From Pantoea sp. 1.19 (lineage in GTDB: Bacteria > Pseudomonadota > Gammaproteobacteria > Enterobacterales > Enterobacteriaceae): DNA of 64,000 bases. Position numbers and translations under genes: made by a program. Under the pieces are notes generated by a model, which searched no databases, was not told where the DNA came from, and saw nothing but the letters and a program-made list of their open reading frames with translations. The stretch covers positions 62,001-126,000 of the forward strand of contig NZ_MRBS01000005.1 in NCBI RefSeq assembly GCF_001922585.1, given 5' to 3'. This document shows, piece after piece, positions 10,128 through 18,591 of the stretch. Each line of letters starts with the position of its first letter. Within the stretch, counting starts at the first letter, position 1.

Positions 10128-10222
10128 GGAAGATCGTCGTCTCCGGTGAGGCGGCTGGACTTCAAATCCAGTTGGGGCCGCCAGCGGCTCCGGGCAGGTT
10201 CGACTCCTGTGGTCTTCCGCCA
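10128..10222 (+). tRNA. selC: tRNA-Sec (anticodon TCA)
   Basis: This is the selenocysteine-inserting tRNA used to decode UGA in proteins such as formate dehydrogenases. The 95-nt gene starts GGAAGATCGTCGTCTCCGGT and ends GGTCTTCCGCCA, with CCA encoded. The 8-bp acceptor stem GGAAGATC pairs with GGTCTTCC (one G-T pair). The anticodon TCA is at 10162-10164 inside CTGGACTTCAAATCCAG. The long extra arm (GGGGCCGCCAGCGGCTCC) and the size are typical of tRNA-Sec. A TATACT box at 10105-10110 is a plausible -10. selC is a classic integration site of genomic islands in enterobacteria, and the DNA downstream looks acquired. Confidence 0.97.
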
Positions 10223-11602
10223 CTCCCCTGCGTTATCACCTCTGCCGTGCTGACAACGTCCAACGCTACCCGTTAGCACTGTTGCGACACTTCGCGCCTG
10301 GCGATCAGCCCCGGGGTAGGAACATTCGCCCTTTTCGCCGTGCATGCGGTGCGCCACTGCCCGGCAGGACAGAAACAGACAACGGGCGCATTCGATCGGT
10401 CCGCAAGCATCAGACGGCAGTACCCGCAGGGCAGATGCGACGCTATAGCCCCACGGTCCTGCCATCGTACCGCCGGTGATGTGCCACGGTAATTGATCGA
10501 TAAGAACGCGTGTTGCTCTGAGCATATCGCGGGATCCACCAGCGTTGTTGGGGGTGAACAGGTTAATGTTAGTTAAGTAAATTTTATAGAATAGAGCGGC
10601 TGAGAAACGTCCTGGAAAATATCGCCTCATTGTTGTGCTGTATGATGTGCAACGATCCATCCTTAGAGTGCCGTTGACGTCATTTTCCCTTCTATTCACG
10701 CTACCCGACGCTGCCGTCAGGCCAGTCTGAAAGAATATATCGCTGTTATAATTTGAGCGATATAAGCGTGGTAATGAATCTGCATTATTTTTATTCTACC
10801 TGCTTGACAAGACGTGCAATCAATATTTATTCATGTCTTTCACGCCATTATAATGTCTCCTCTCCTCCATCTGACAACGGGTATAAGCCATTTTTCATAT
10901 GGCTGGATTCATAACTATTAACTATTCATTCTGAATGGAGTAATGTATTCCCTGTTTTTACCATTACAGTCACTTATGTAATGTTATCAGGCCTGATCGG
11001 ATTTTTTAAGTGTGCTGTTGGTGGTTTTTAACCAGTATTGCCAATAAAGTTTCCTGATAATATGAATAGTGAAGGATAGTTAGCTTGTCTGGCGGCAGAA
11101 ATCGTGCCGCACGATGACCGCGATGCGTTTTATGAATCAACTAGAGGTATTTAAAAATCACCAGATAATAGGTGTCGCCATGTCAAATTTATTGATATGA
11201 TCTGTAAGTTACTATTTTAGCTAATTTTTGTAATGTGTTTTCACTTGACTCCACATATCTAGCGATGTTTTATTCTGATATTTTTTGGTTTGTAATACTA
11301 ATCTCTGTGCAGCCGCTTTCAGGTTCAATCAATTAAAAAAATTGATCATCAAGATCTCTTTTTCTTGTTTTACTTGTTTCATCTGCAATCCGCAGAATTC
11401 TCCAAGAAGAAATTACACGCATCAGGGAAGATCCCTGCGGTATATCTCTTCATTTGTTTTAATAAAATGTGACGCTTTCATGTTATCGCTTCATTCATCC
11501 CTCTTTATAAAAAGAGGATGGCGTGTTGTTGAATTTTTTTGGATGTAACAAAGAGGCGTAACACATTTATTTCGTTATTCTCTATAAAAAGGAATTGCAG
11601 TG
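10223..11602. other. gene-poor, mostly AT-rich region downstream of selC
   Basis: About 10223-10560 is GC-rich, with open frames on the minus strand that have no recognisable content. One of these also runs through selC and cannot be a gene. From about 10560 to 11600 the DNA is strikingly AT-rich with stops in all frames. It most likely holds the promoter and long leader of the autotransporter gene, and base composition like this is typical of H-NS-bound acquired DNA. No integrase remnant and no copy of the selC 3' end was found by eye. Confidence 0.5.
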
Positions 11603-14600
11603 ATGAAAACATGCAGCTTTAAGCTGAGCGCTGTCGCGATATCTGTCCTGGTCGGCTTTAGCGGTGCCGCCCTGGCTGAAACCAGCTGGCCGGTGAAAGA
11701 TGTTGCTTCCTTGAGTAAAGACGCGCAGGGCGCCTATTCTGGCGGCGGCGCAGTCTTTATCGGTGGCAGTGACTTAACCATCAATAAAGATACCCTCACC
11801 GGTGGCTATTGGGAGTCGATTAATCCTGAGACCAACGGGTTTAACCAACTGGTCACCAGTAGCGGTTATAAAGGCTATCTGACACCATCACTGCCCAGCC
11901 TGCCTGGGGATGTCAATTACGTGATCGATGAAGATTACCAGCGTGCCGTCCACGGTGAGCGCCAGGCCTCCGTTGGCGGCGATAAAAATACCTACTCGGT
12001 GCCCACCGGGGTAATCAATGGCCTGCGTATGGGGTCAGAAGAGAGCCGCTATGTGAAGACGCAGTCGGTTACGCTCTATCAGCGTGATGCGTCGGGCAAC
12101 ATTCAGTATGAAAAAGATGCGGATGGCAACTTCCGCGTGGATAGCAACGGTAATCGTATTCCGCTGACCGTCAGCAAAGTCGTGGAGCTGGATCAGAACT
12201 CGGATGTTTATGTTCGTCCGGTGACCAGCGTCGGCGGTGCGGTAGGTCTGCAGGACAGCGCTATCTACTCCAAAGTGAAAAGTCTGACGTCTGACATTGC
12301 CGCGGTCACGATGTCCGGCAACCTGCAAGAACACAACGCCAACAATCGTCAGCGCGATGTGTTTGTGGTGAAAAATACCACTATCAACAACACGCTGGAT
12401 GAGGATGCGGTCGTGCATTCGCCGACCGGCAATGGCTCCGGTGATGAAACCACATTCACGACCCGTCCCTGGGCAACGGGCCTGGCGATTAACGCCAACA
12501 GCGTTGACTATCAGGTAGACGGTCAAAACAATCTGGTACCGGGAAGCGGAGCGACCCTGCGTCACGATGTCGCCGCCACGCCCAACGTCGTGCTGGATAA
12601 CGCGCAGATCACTGCCCGTAACCTGGCGGCAGTACGCAAAGACGATCACACCTGGCATCATCAGGAGGATTACAACTACCTGGGTGATACCAAATCCACC
12701 GCCGTGGCAATCAGCGGTTCCGGTTTGTTCGTGGCCATCGCGAATCAATCGACTCTGACCGGTGGCGTGAATAATGCCGGTAAATCACTGACCCTGGCAG
12801 GCCATGCAAACCGCGTTGATGTCGATAACAGCACCCTGAACGGTGCGGTGCTGATCGGCCACGATGGCTATACGCCGGTGCTGCGTGTGGCCGTCGCCAA
12901 AGACAAAAACGGTGACTACGTTGCAACCGGTGCATTTACCAGCGATCACACGCTGCTGAACCGTGAGCACAATGGCACCACGTTGAACGTCAGCAACAAC
13001 AGCGTGGTGAACGGCGATATCCGCGCCAGCGGAGAAACCCGCTACGACATCCAGCTGGTTGACGTCACCAACGCCGATGCGCCGGTAGAAATGAGCCGTG
13101 CCGAAGTGCTGGCGTCGAATTCAGCGAATGCGATTTACGGTAACGCCGTAGGCAGCGCCGCGCAGGCCTTCCTGGCCAACGCAAACCATGCCATGACGCC
13201 AGTAGCGATCAATTTTGATCACAGCACGCTGAACGGTGCAGTGGGCGGTATTACCAATGTTCGTCAGCCGGATGGCACTCTGATCGCCTCCTGGAACCCG
13301 GATCTCACCATGAAGGATGGCTCGGTCTGGAATGCGGCCGCGACGGCGAATGGCCGTAACAGCGTGGTCAGCGACGTACATGATCTCAACCTCAGCAGCT
13401 CAACGCTGAACCTGGTGAATCTGGAAACTAACCGACCAACGCTGGGCGGGCAGGGTCGTAACGAAGATCTGGGCTCTGCGCGCGTAGTGGTGCACAACAA
13501 CTTGACTCAGGATAAAGACAGCGATGGCCGCTATCTCACCTCGCTGATTCATGTTGGTAAGTCAGTGGTGAACCCGCTGCTGGATGTCGGCGGCCAGTAT
13601 GCCTTCGGCTCAATGCAGGTAAAAGGCAGCGCGAGCGGTAATTATCAGCTGGCGATTGCTAACTCCGGCGTTGAACCGTACGTAAAAGATGGCTATCTGG
13701 CGGACAGCGGAACCGGTTATACCGAGGCGCACAGCTTTGTTAACTATCTCGACAAAGGCAGTGATGCCACCTTCACCGGCCGCACCGAACTGGGCGTGTA
13801 TCAGTACGATGTGTCGGATGAGCTGAATGACACCGTGCATAACGAGCACAACGTGTACTTCAAAAATAACGGCCACCTCTCCAACAGTGCTTCGCTGGCC
13901 CAGAGCCTGCAGGCTTCTCAGGTGAGCATTGCCAACATGGAAACGGATGCGCTGCATCAGCGTCTGAATGCCTCGCGTCACGCCAACGATGAGGGCGGCG
14001 TCTGGGCCTCCTACTTCGGCGGTAGCGAGCATAACAAAACGAACTCCGGTGCGGCTTATCGCGTACGGACTAACGGCATGATGCTGGGTGTGGATACCCG
14101 ACTGGATGCGCAGAAAGGCGGAAACTGGCTGGCAGGCCTGGCGTTCTCGTCCGGTAACTCCGACGTGAATACCATGAACAGCTCTGGCGATATCGACAGC
14201 TATGGTATGCAGTTCTACGTATCTCGTCGCTGGGATAACGGCGTCTTTGTCGATACCCAGGCGCAATTCAACCACTTTAGCAACGACGCTCGCGTACACA
14301 TGCTGGACGGCCAGCGCGCAATGGCTGACTACTCCGGTAACGGCTACGGTCTGGGCATGAAGCTGGGTTATACCTGGGAGCAGGAGGGCTTCTTTGCTGA
14401 GCCGTACCTGCAGGCAACTGGCCGCACCTTTGACGGCGCGAAGTATGCGTTGAGCAACGGTATGGTGGTGAACGGGGATGACTATAAATCGGTGCAGGGA
14501 GAGCTGGGTGTGGACCTCGGCTACACCTTCGCGCTGGACAGCAGCAGCTACGTGAAGCCATACGTCCATTTGGCGGGTCTGAACGAGTTTGCTGACGGCA

Positions 14601-14785
14601 ACACCATGCGCCTTAACAACGTGACCGTGGATAACAGCATCGATGGTGCTGCGTTCCAGATTGGTCTGGGTACCGAGGTGAAACTGATGGAAAACATCGG
14701 CGGTTATGCCGGCTTTAACTACACCACCGGTAGCGACATTGAGCGCCCGTGGCAGGCTAACGTAGGCCTGAGCTACACCTGGTAA
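11603..14785 (+). CDS. type Va autotransporter, unknown passenger
   Basis: A 1060-residue secreted or surface protein. Residues 1-25 form a signal peptide (MKTCSFKLS... ending SGAALA before ETSWPV). Residues 26 to about 790 are the passenger: Asn-, Asp-, Thr- and Gly-rich with many short beta-type runs, as in a beta-helix or pertactin-like fold. No protease motif or RGD was noticed. From GGVWASYFGGSEHNKTN (about residue 798) to the end is the autotransporter barrel, closing ANVGLSYTW with the typical aromatic C-terminus. The ATG at 11603 is preferred over the GTG just before it because AAGGAA lies eight bases upstream. The role is probably adhesion or biofilm, but the ligand is unknown. It is followed by a terminator and a CaiF/GrlA-type regulator. 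Confidence 0.88.
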   Translation: MKTCSFKLSAVAISVLVGFSGAALAETSWPVKDVASLSKDAQGAYSGGGAVFIGGSDLTINKDTLTGGYWESINPETNGFNQLVTSSGYKGYLTPSLPSLPGDVNYVIDEDYQRAVHGERQASVGGDKNTYSVPTGVINGLRMGSEESRYVKTQSVTLYQRDASGNIQYEKDADGNFRVDSNGNRIPLTVSKVVELDQNSDVYVRPVTSVGGAVGLQDSAIYSKVKSLTSDIAAVTMSGNLQEHNANNRQRDVFVVKNTTINNTLDEDAVVHSPTGNGSGDETTFTTRPWATGLAINANSVDYQVDGQNNLVPGSGATLRHDVAATPNVVLDNAQITARNLAAVRKDDHTWHHQEDYNYLGDTKSTAVAISGSGLFVAIANQSTLTGGVNNAGKSLTLAGHANRVDVDNSTLNGAVLIGHDGYTPVLRVAVAKDKNGDYVATGAFTSDHTLLNREHNGTTLNVSNNSVVNGDIRASGETRYDIQLVDVTNADAPVEMSRAEVLASNSANAIYGNAVGSAAQAFLANANHAMTPVAINFDHSTLNGAVGGITNVRQPDGTLIASWNPDLTMKDGSVWNAAATANGRNSVVSDVHDLNLSSSTLNLVNLETNRPTLGGQGRNEDLGSARVVVHNNLTQDKDSDGRYLTSLIHVGKSVVNPLLDVGGQYAFGSMQVKGSASGNYQLAIANSGVEPYVKDGYLADSGTGYTEAHSFVNYLDKGSDATFTGRTELGVYQYDVSDELNDTVHNEHNVYFKNNGHLSNSASLAQSLQASQVSIANMETDALHQRLNASRHANDEGGVWASYFGGSEHNKTNSGAAYRVRTNGMMLGVDTRLDAQKGGNWLAGLAFSSGNSDVNTMNSSGDIDSYGMQFYVSRRWDNGVFVDTQAQFNHFSNDARVHMLDGQRAMADYSGNGYGLGMKLGYTWEQEGFFAEPYLQATGRTFDGAKYALSNGMVVNGDDYKSVQGELGVDLGYTFALDSSSYVKPYVHLAGLNEFADGNTMRLNNVTVDNSIDGAAFQIGLGTEVKLMENIGGYAGFNYTTGSDIERPWQANVGLSYTW

Positions 14786-14801
14786 TTGACAATACCACCT
14801 T

Positions 14802-14838
14802 CCCCCATCTCTGCGAGCCTACAGGATGGGGGCTTTTT
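14802..14838 (+). terminator. Rho-independent terminator of the autotransporter gene
   Basis: Perfect 8-bp stem CCCCCATC (14802-14809) / GATGGGGG (14825-14832) with a 15-nt loop and the tail CTTTTTCC. It begins 16 nt after the autotransporter stop and separates it from the following regulator. Confidence 0.8.
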
Positions 14839-14869
14839 CCCTCTCACGAAAACTAAGGAAGGTGACGGA

Positions 14870-15316
14870 ATGAGTGATAAGTTGGCGGGACATCCCGAGC
14901 GTAGAAAGGCGCATCAAAGTAATCATGGTGATAGCGTCGTACCCTACGATGTTCGGCAATGGGCCGATCAGCCTCTCTACATGCTGGTGGCTATCTGGTG
15001 CAGCCTGCAAAAGCGCTGGATCAGTCGGCAGGAAATCGCAAATGAGTTCAATATTGATAAACGTCGGGCCTCTTTTTTAATCTCCTATATTCTTAAAAAG
15101 AAAGAGCGCATCCAGTGTAAGACCCGGATAACGTCACGGCAGGCCCCTTGGTTTTGTCAGCACGAAGTTCTGATTGAGCAGGTGTCGTTAGAAGAGGATA
15201 AGTCAGAGTTGCCAGCGAACGCGCTGGTGCGCGGTGCGCGTAGGCGTCGCGTCGGTAACGCCTCTGCGGAGGACTGGCGCTGGTTACTGACCCGCACGCC
15301 GCCGGCAAAACAATAA
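14870..15316 (+). CDS. CaiF/GrlA family transcriptional regulator
   Basis: A 148-residue DNA-binding protein. Residues 34-86 have the family's winged-helix pattern: QPLYMLVAIWCSLQKRWISR, then IANEFNIDKRRASFLISYIL, then KKKERIQCKTR. The C-terminus is basic (RGARRRRVGN). Known members are CaiF, which activates carnitine genes, and GrlA, which activates the LEE secretion island; both are local activators. The start at 14870 is chosen for the strong AAGGAAGG upstream and because the longer frame would cross the terminator. It follows the autotransporter on the same strand, so control of that gene is a reasonable guess. Its stop touches the stop of kdpD with no bases between, in the place where kdpE would be expected. 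Confidence 0.75.
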   Translation: MSDKLAGHPERRKAHQSNHGDSVVPYDVRQWADQPLYMLVAIWCSLQKRWISRQEIANEFNIDKRRASFLISYILKKKERIQCKTRITSRQAPWFCQHEVLIEQVSLEEDKSELPANALVRGARRRRVGNASAEDWRWLLTRTPPAKQ

Positions 15317-17995
15317 TTAACGATCAACGTTATCAGGCAGTTCAGGTTGGGAAGCCACAGGTAAGCAAATCATAAAACAGGCCCCTCCCTCCGGCCGGTT
15401 GTACGCTGTAATCGTACCCCCGTGCATTTCAATAATCGTTTTGCAAATGGCAAGACCGAGTCCGACACCAGGGATAGTCGACTCTTTATCCAGCCGGGTG
15501 AATTTTTCGAAGATGCGTGACTGTGCCTCGGGGGCGATACCCGGACCACTGTCCCATACCGAAATAGTCAGCCACGGACCTTCCTGTTGGGCGGTAATGC
15601 CCTGCTGCGCATTCGGACCGGCATACTTCAGGCCGTTTTCGATCAGGTTGGTAAATACCCGTTCCAGCAGGGTGCTATCGCCGCGGATCAGCAGCAGTCG
15701 ATCCGGCAGATCCAGCGCGATCTGACGATCTTTCAACAGGGGTGCCATCGCGTGCAGTGTGCTACCAATCACTTCCTCCAGCGCAACCCACTCTTCGCGC
15801 AGTGCCAGGCCACCGGACTCAATCCGGGCCATATCCAGCATATTACTCACCAAACGCACGGTGCTGAGCGTTTGCTCGCGAATGTGCGCTGCCTGCGACA
15901 CCAGTGGCGACTGCTCCGCCGCCAGCTCCATCATCAGGATTTCTGCCTGGCCAAACAGGACGGTTAGCGGCGTCCGTAAATCGTGGGACAGTGCCGACAG
16001 CAGCGCGTTACGCAATTGCTCGCGCTCGGCGGCCAGCCGGGCGGCCGCGGCGCTGTGGGTCAGAGCAATACGTTCCAGCGCGCTGCCCAGCAGCACAGTG
16101 AAAGTTTCCAGCAGGCGCTGCTGCTCGGGGATCATCAGCTGACGGACATTATCCGGCTCAACCACCAACAGGCCGAGGGTCTGTTCGCCACGCTTAATCG
16201 GCAGTATCTGGTACGGCACGGCGGGCAGGGTATCCGTGCCCGCTCCGGCCGGCTGGCCGCGGCTGAAGCTCCAGCGGGCAATGGCGTGATCCGGCGGCAG
16301 CGTCAGTGCCTGCACGTCCGCAAACTGCAACTCGCCCCGTTCATCAGGCAGCAGCAGGGTGCTGCGGGCTTGCAAGGTCGCATTGACCATACGCTGGCAG
16401 GTAGCGGCGATATCTTTCCGGGTCAGGGCGCTGCTGAGCGATTTCGCCATTTCATACAGTGACTGAGCGCGCTGTTCACGATAGCGAGCCACCCTGGCCT
16501 GATAACGCACGCCGGCCGTCAGATTACCGGTAATCACGCCCACCGCCAGCATCACGCCAAAGGTGACCAGATACTGCGCATCTGACACCGCCATGGTACC
16601 AATCGGCGCGATAAAACAGAGATCGAAGGCAATAATGTTGGCCACCGTGGCCACCACGGAGGGCCAGCGACCGTAGCGAAGGGCGATAATCACGACCCCC
16701 AGCAGATAGAGCATGACCAGGTTAGCGGCGTCAAAGCCGGTCAGTAGAAATTGCCCCAGCAGCGTGATCAGCAGGCAGGCGAGCAGGGCGATCAGCGATC
16801 CGCGCAGTGGCAGACGCCATTTTTCTACCGCCGTGCGGTGATCGGTCAGCGTGCTGGTGGCCTGTACCGGTGCGGGCGTATCCAGCGCGACCACCACCAG
16901 ATCGAGATCCGGCCCGAGCTGACCCAGCCGGGAGGCAAAATTCTCGCGGCGCCACAGGCGCGGCGGGCGGCGGCCAATGACGATTTTACCGAGGTTATGC
17001 TCACGGGCGTAGCGCAGTACCGCCTGTGCCTCATCGGGATCGGACAGCGTGGCGGTCTCCGCCCCCAGTTCCTGGGCCAGCTGCAGGTTACGCAAAATAG
17101 CGCGGCGGCGCCCTTCCGCCAGTCGGTGCAGACGCGGAGTTTCTACATAGACCGCATGCCAGATGCTACCGAGCCGAGCGGCGAGCCGGGCGGCGGTGCG
17201 CACCAGCTTTTCACTGCCACCGCTGTCGCCGATGCACAGCAGGATGGCGTCGCGGGTATGCCAGACGCGTTCCTGACCCTGAGTATCGCGCCAGGCGCGG
17301 ATCTGATCGTCCACCCGGTCGGCCGTACGGCGCAGCGCCAGTTCGCGCAGCGCAAAGAGATTACTTTTGCGGAAAAAATTTTCGATCGCGCGCTCCGCGC
17401 GATCGCCGATGTAGACTTTGCCCTCCTTTAACCGCTGGCGCAGATCGTCCGGCGGGAGATCCACCAGCACCACTTCGTTGGCGCGATCAAAAAACGGATC
17501 CGGCACGGTTTCCCGTACCTGGATCCCGGTGATCCCACTGACGACATCGTTCAGGCTCTCAAGGTGTTGAACATTCACGGTGGTGATCACATCGATCCCG
17601 GCGTCCAGTAGCTCCTCAATATCCTGCCAGCGTTTGGGATGACGTGAACCTTTGACGTTAGTGTGCGCCAGCTCATCCATCAGGATCACTGCCGGATGGC
17701 GGGCAAGAGCGGCATCGAGATCAAACTCGTCGTGCCGCGCCTGACCAAACCGGCGGCGGGGCAGGATGGTCAGCCCCTCCAGCAGGCTGGCCGTTTCTAC
17801 CCGACCATGGGTTTCCACCACCCCGACCAGCACATCCAGGCCCTGCTCGCGCAGGCGACGCGCTTCCTGCAGCATCGCCCAGGTTTTACCGACGCCTGCA
17901 CAGGCGCCAAAATAAATTTTCAGCTTGCCCCGCTGTTCATGCAGGCTGTTTTGCAACAGCGCATCGGGATCGGGACGGGTCAGATCGTCATTCAT
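15317..17995 (-). CDS. kdpD: sensor histidine kinase KdpD
   Basis: An 892-residue membrane sensor for potassium limitation and turgor, about the size of E. coli KdpD (894). The N-terminal KdpD domain has a Walker A motif GACAGVGKT (residues 30-38) and a Walker B-like VILMDELAHTN. A USP-like domain follows. Four membrane helices lie at about 400-495, then a GAF-like part. The kinase core has the phosphorylation site ALSHDLRTPLTVL and the ATP-binding GVGLGLAICK near the C-terminus. It starts 3 nt after the kdpC stop, so it is in the kdpFABCD operon. Its usual partner gene kdpE would be expected immediately downstream but is absent; a convergent regulator gene ends there instead. Confidence 0.96.
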   Translation of the reverse strand: MNDDLTRPDPDALLQNSLHEQRGKLKIYFGACAGVGKTWAMLQEARRLREQGLDVLVGVVETHGRVETASLLEGLTILPRRRFGQARHDEFDLDAALARHPAVILMDELAHTNVKGSRHPKRWQDIEELLDAGIDVITTVNVQHLESLNDVVSGITGIQVRETVPDPFFDRANEVVLVDLPPDDLRQRLKEGKVYIGDRAERAIENFFRKSNLFALRELALRRTADRVDDQIRAWRDTQGQERVWHTRDAILLCIGDSGGSEKLVRTAARLAARLGSIWHAVYVETPRLHRLAEGRRRAILRNLQLAQELGAETATLSDPDEAQAVLRYAREHNLGKIVIGRRPPRLWRRENFASRLGQLGPDLDLVVVALDTPAPVQATSTLTDHRTAVEKWRLPLRGSLIALLACLLITLLGQFLLTGFDAANLVMLYLLGVVIIALRYGRWPSVVATVANIIAFDLCFIAPIGTMAVSDAQYLVTFGVMLAVGVITGNLTAGVRYQARVARYREQRAQSLYEMAKSLSSALTRKDIAATCQRMVNATLQARSTLLLPDERGELQFADVQALTLPPDHAIARWSFSRGQPAGAGTDTLPAVPYQILPIKRGEQTLGLLVVEPDNVRQLMIPEQQRLLETFTVLLGSALERIALTHSAAAARLAAEREQLRNALLSALSHDLRTPLTVLFGQAEILMMELAAEQSPLVSQAAHIREQTLSTVRLVSNMLDMARIESGGLALREEWVALEEVIGSTLHAMAPLLKDRQIALDLPDRLLLIRGDSTLLERVFTNLIENGLKYAGPNAQQGITAQQEGPWLTISVWDSGPGIAPEAQSRIFEKFTRLDKESTIPGVGLGLAICKTIIEMHGGTITAYNRPEGGACFMICLPVASQPELPDNVDR

Positions 17996-17998
17996 GCT

Positions 17999-18580
17999 TT
18001 ACCTGTTATCCGGCGTTAACGCATCCAGTGCCAGATTGAGTTGTAGCACGTTGACCACCGGTTCGCCGAGAAAAGGCAGCAGCGGACGGGTCGTATTCGC
18101 CTCAATCAGTCGCTCCACTTCGGCCAGCGACAGCTGACGTGCTGCCGCTACTCGCGGTGCCTGCCAGCGCGCCGCCGCCGGTGAAATGTGCGGATCGAGA
18201 CCGCTGGCGGACGCGGTTACCAGCTCCACCGGTACCGCGCCTGCAGCCTGCGGATTCGCCGCACGCAGCGCCGCCACGCGCTGGCTGACTGCCTCATCCA
18301 GCACCGGATTGCTGCCGGCCAGGTTACTGCCGGAGGAGGCGGCCGCATTATAGGGGGCATCGCCGGTTGCGGACGGGCGGCCCCAAAAAAGATCATTACG
18401 GGTAAAGATCTGACCGATCAGCGCCGATCCTATCGGTTGATTATCGCGGATAATCAGCGAGCCCTGGGCATTGTGTTGAAAAAACCACTGGCCAAACTGC
18501 ATGGTCAGCAGCGGGTAAATACCACCGGTTAACAGCGTCAGCAGCACCAGTAGAGAGAGAGCGGGACGTAACAGGCTCAT
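17999..18580 (-). CDS. kdpC: potassium-transporting ATPase subunit KdpC
   Basis: A 193-residue subunit of the high-affinity K+ pump KdpFABC. It has a single N-terminal membrane helix ([20 protein letters not shown]) and a periplasmic domain with family motifs [33 protein letters not shown] and [12 protein letters not shown]. KdpC stabilises the complex and affects affinity. Length is typical (E. coli 190). It lies 11 nt after kdpB and 3 nt before kdpD, which implies co-transcription. Confidence 0.96.
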   Translation of the reverse strand: MSLLRPALSLLVLLTLLTGGIYPLLTMQFGQWFFQHNAQGSLIIRDNQPIGSALIGQIFTRNDLFWGRPSATGDAPYNAAASSGSNLAGSNPVLDEAVSQRVAALRAANPQAAGAVPVELVTASASGLDPHISPAAARWQAPRVAAARQLSLAEVERLIEANTTRPLLPFLGEPVVNVLQLNLALDALTPDNR

Positions 18581-18591
18581 TTCAGGCCTCC

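Noticed and set aside
10019-10699. 226-codon open frame on the minus strand
   Set aside because: It runs antisense through the whole selC tRNA gene and has no recognisable domain; the frame is open by chance in GC-rich DNA.
11285-11548. 87-codon plus-strand frame in the AT-rich leader
   Set aside because: No Shine-Dalgarno, rich in Cys, Phe and Ser with no pattern, and placed in the expected promoter and leader region.
13610-14569. 319-codon open frame opposite the first autotransporter
   Set aside because: The plus-strand frame has a complete signal peptide, passenger and barrel; the antisense frame has no start signal or motif.
10128-15316. direct repeat of the selC 3' end as an island boundary
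   Set aside because: I looked for a second copy of the last 20 or so bases of selC up to the kdpD end and found none, so no att site is claimed.
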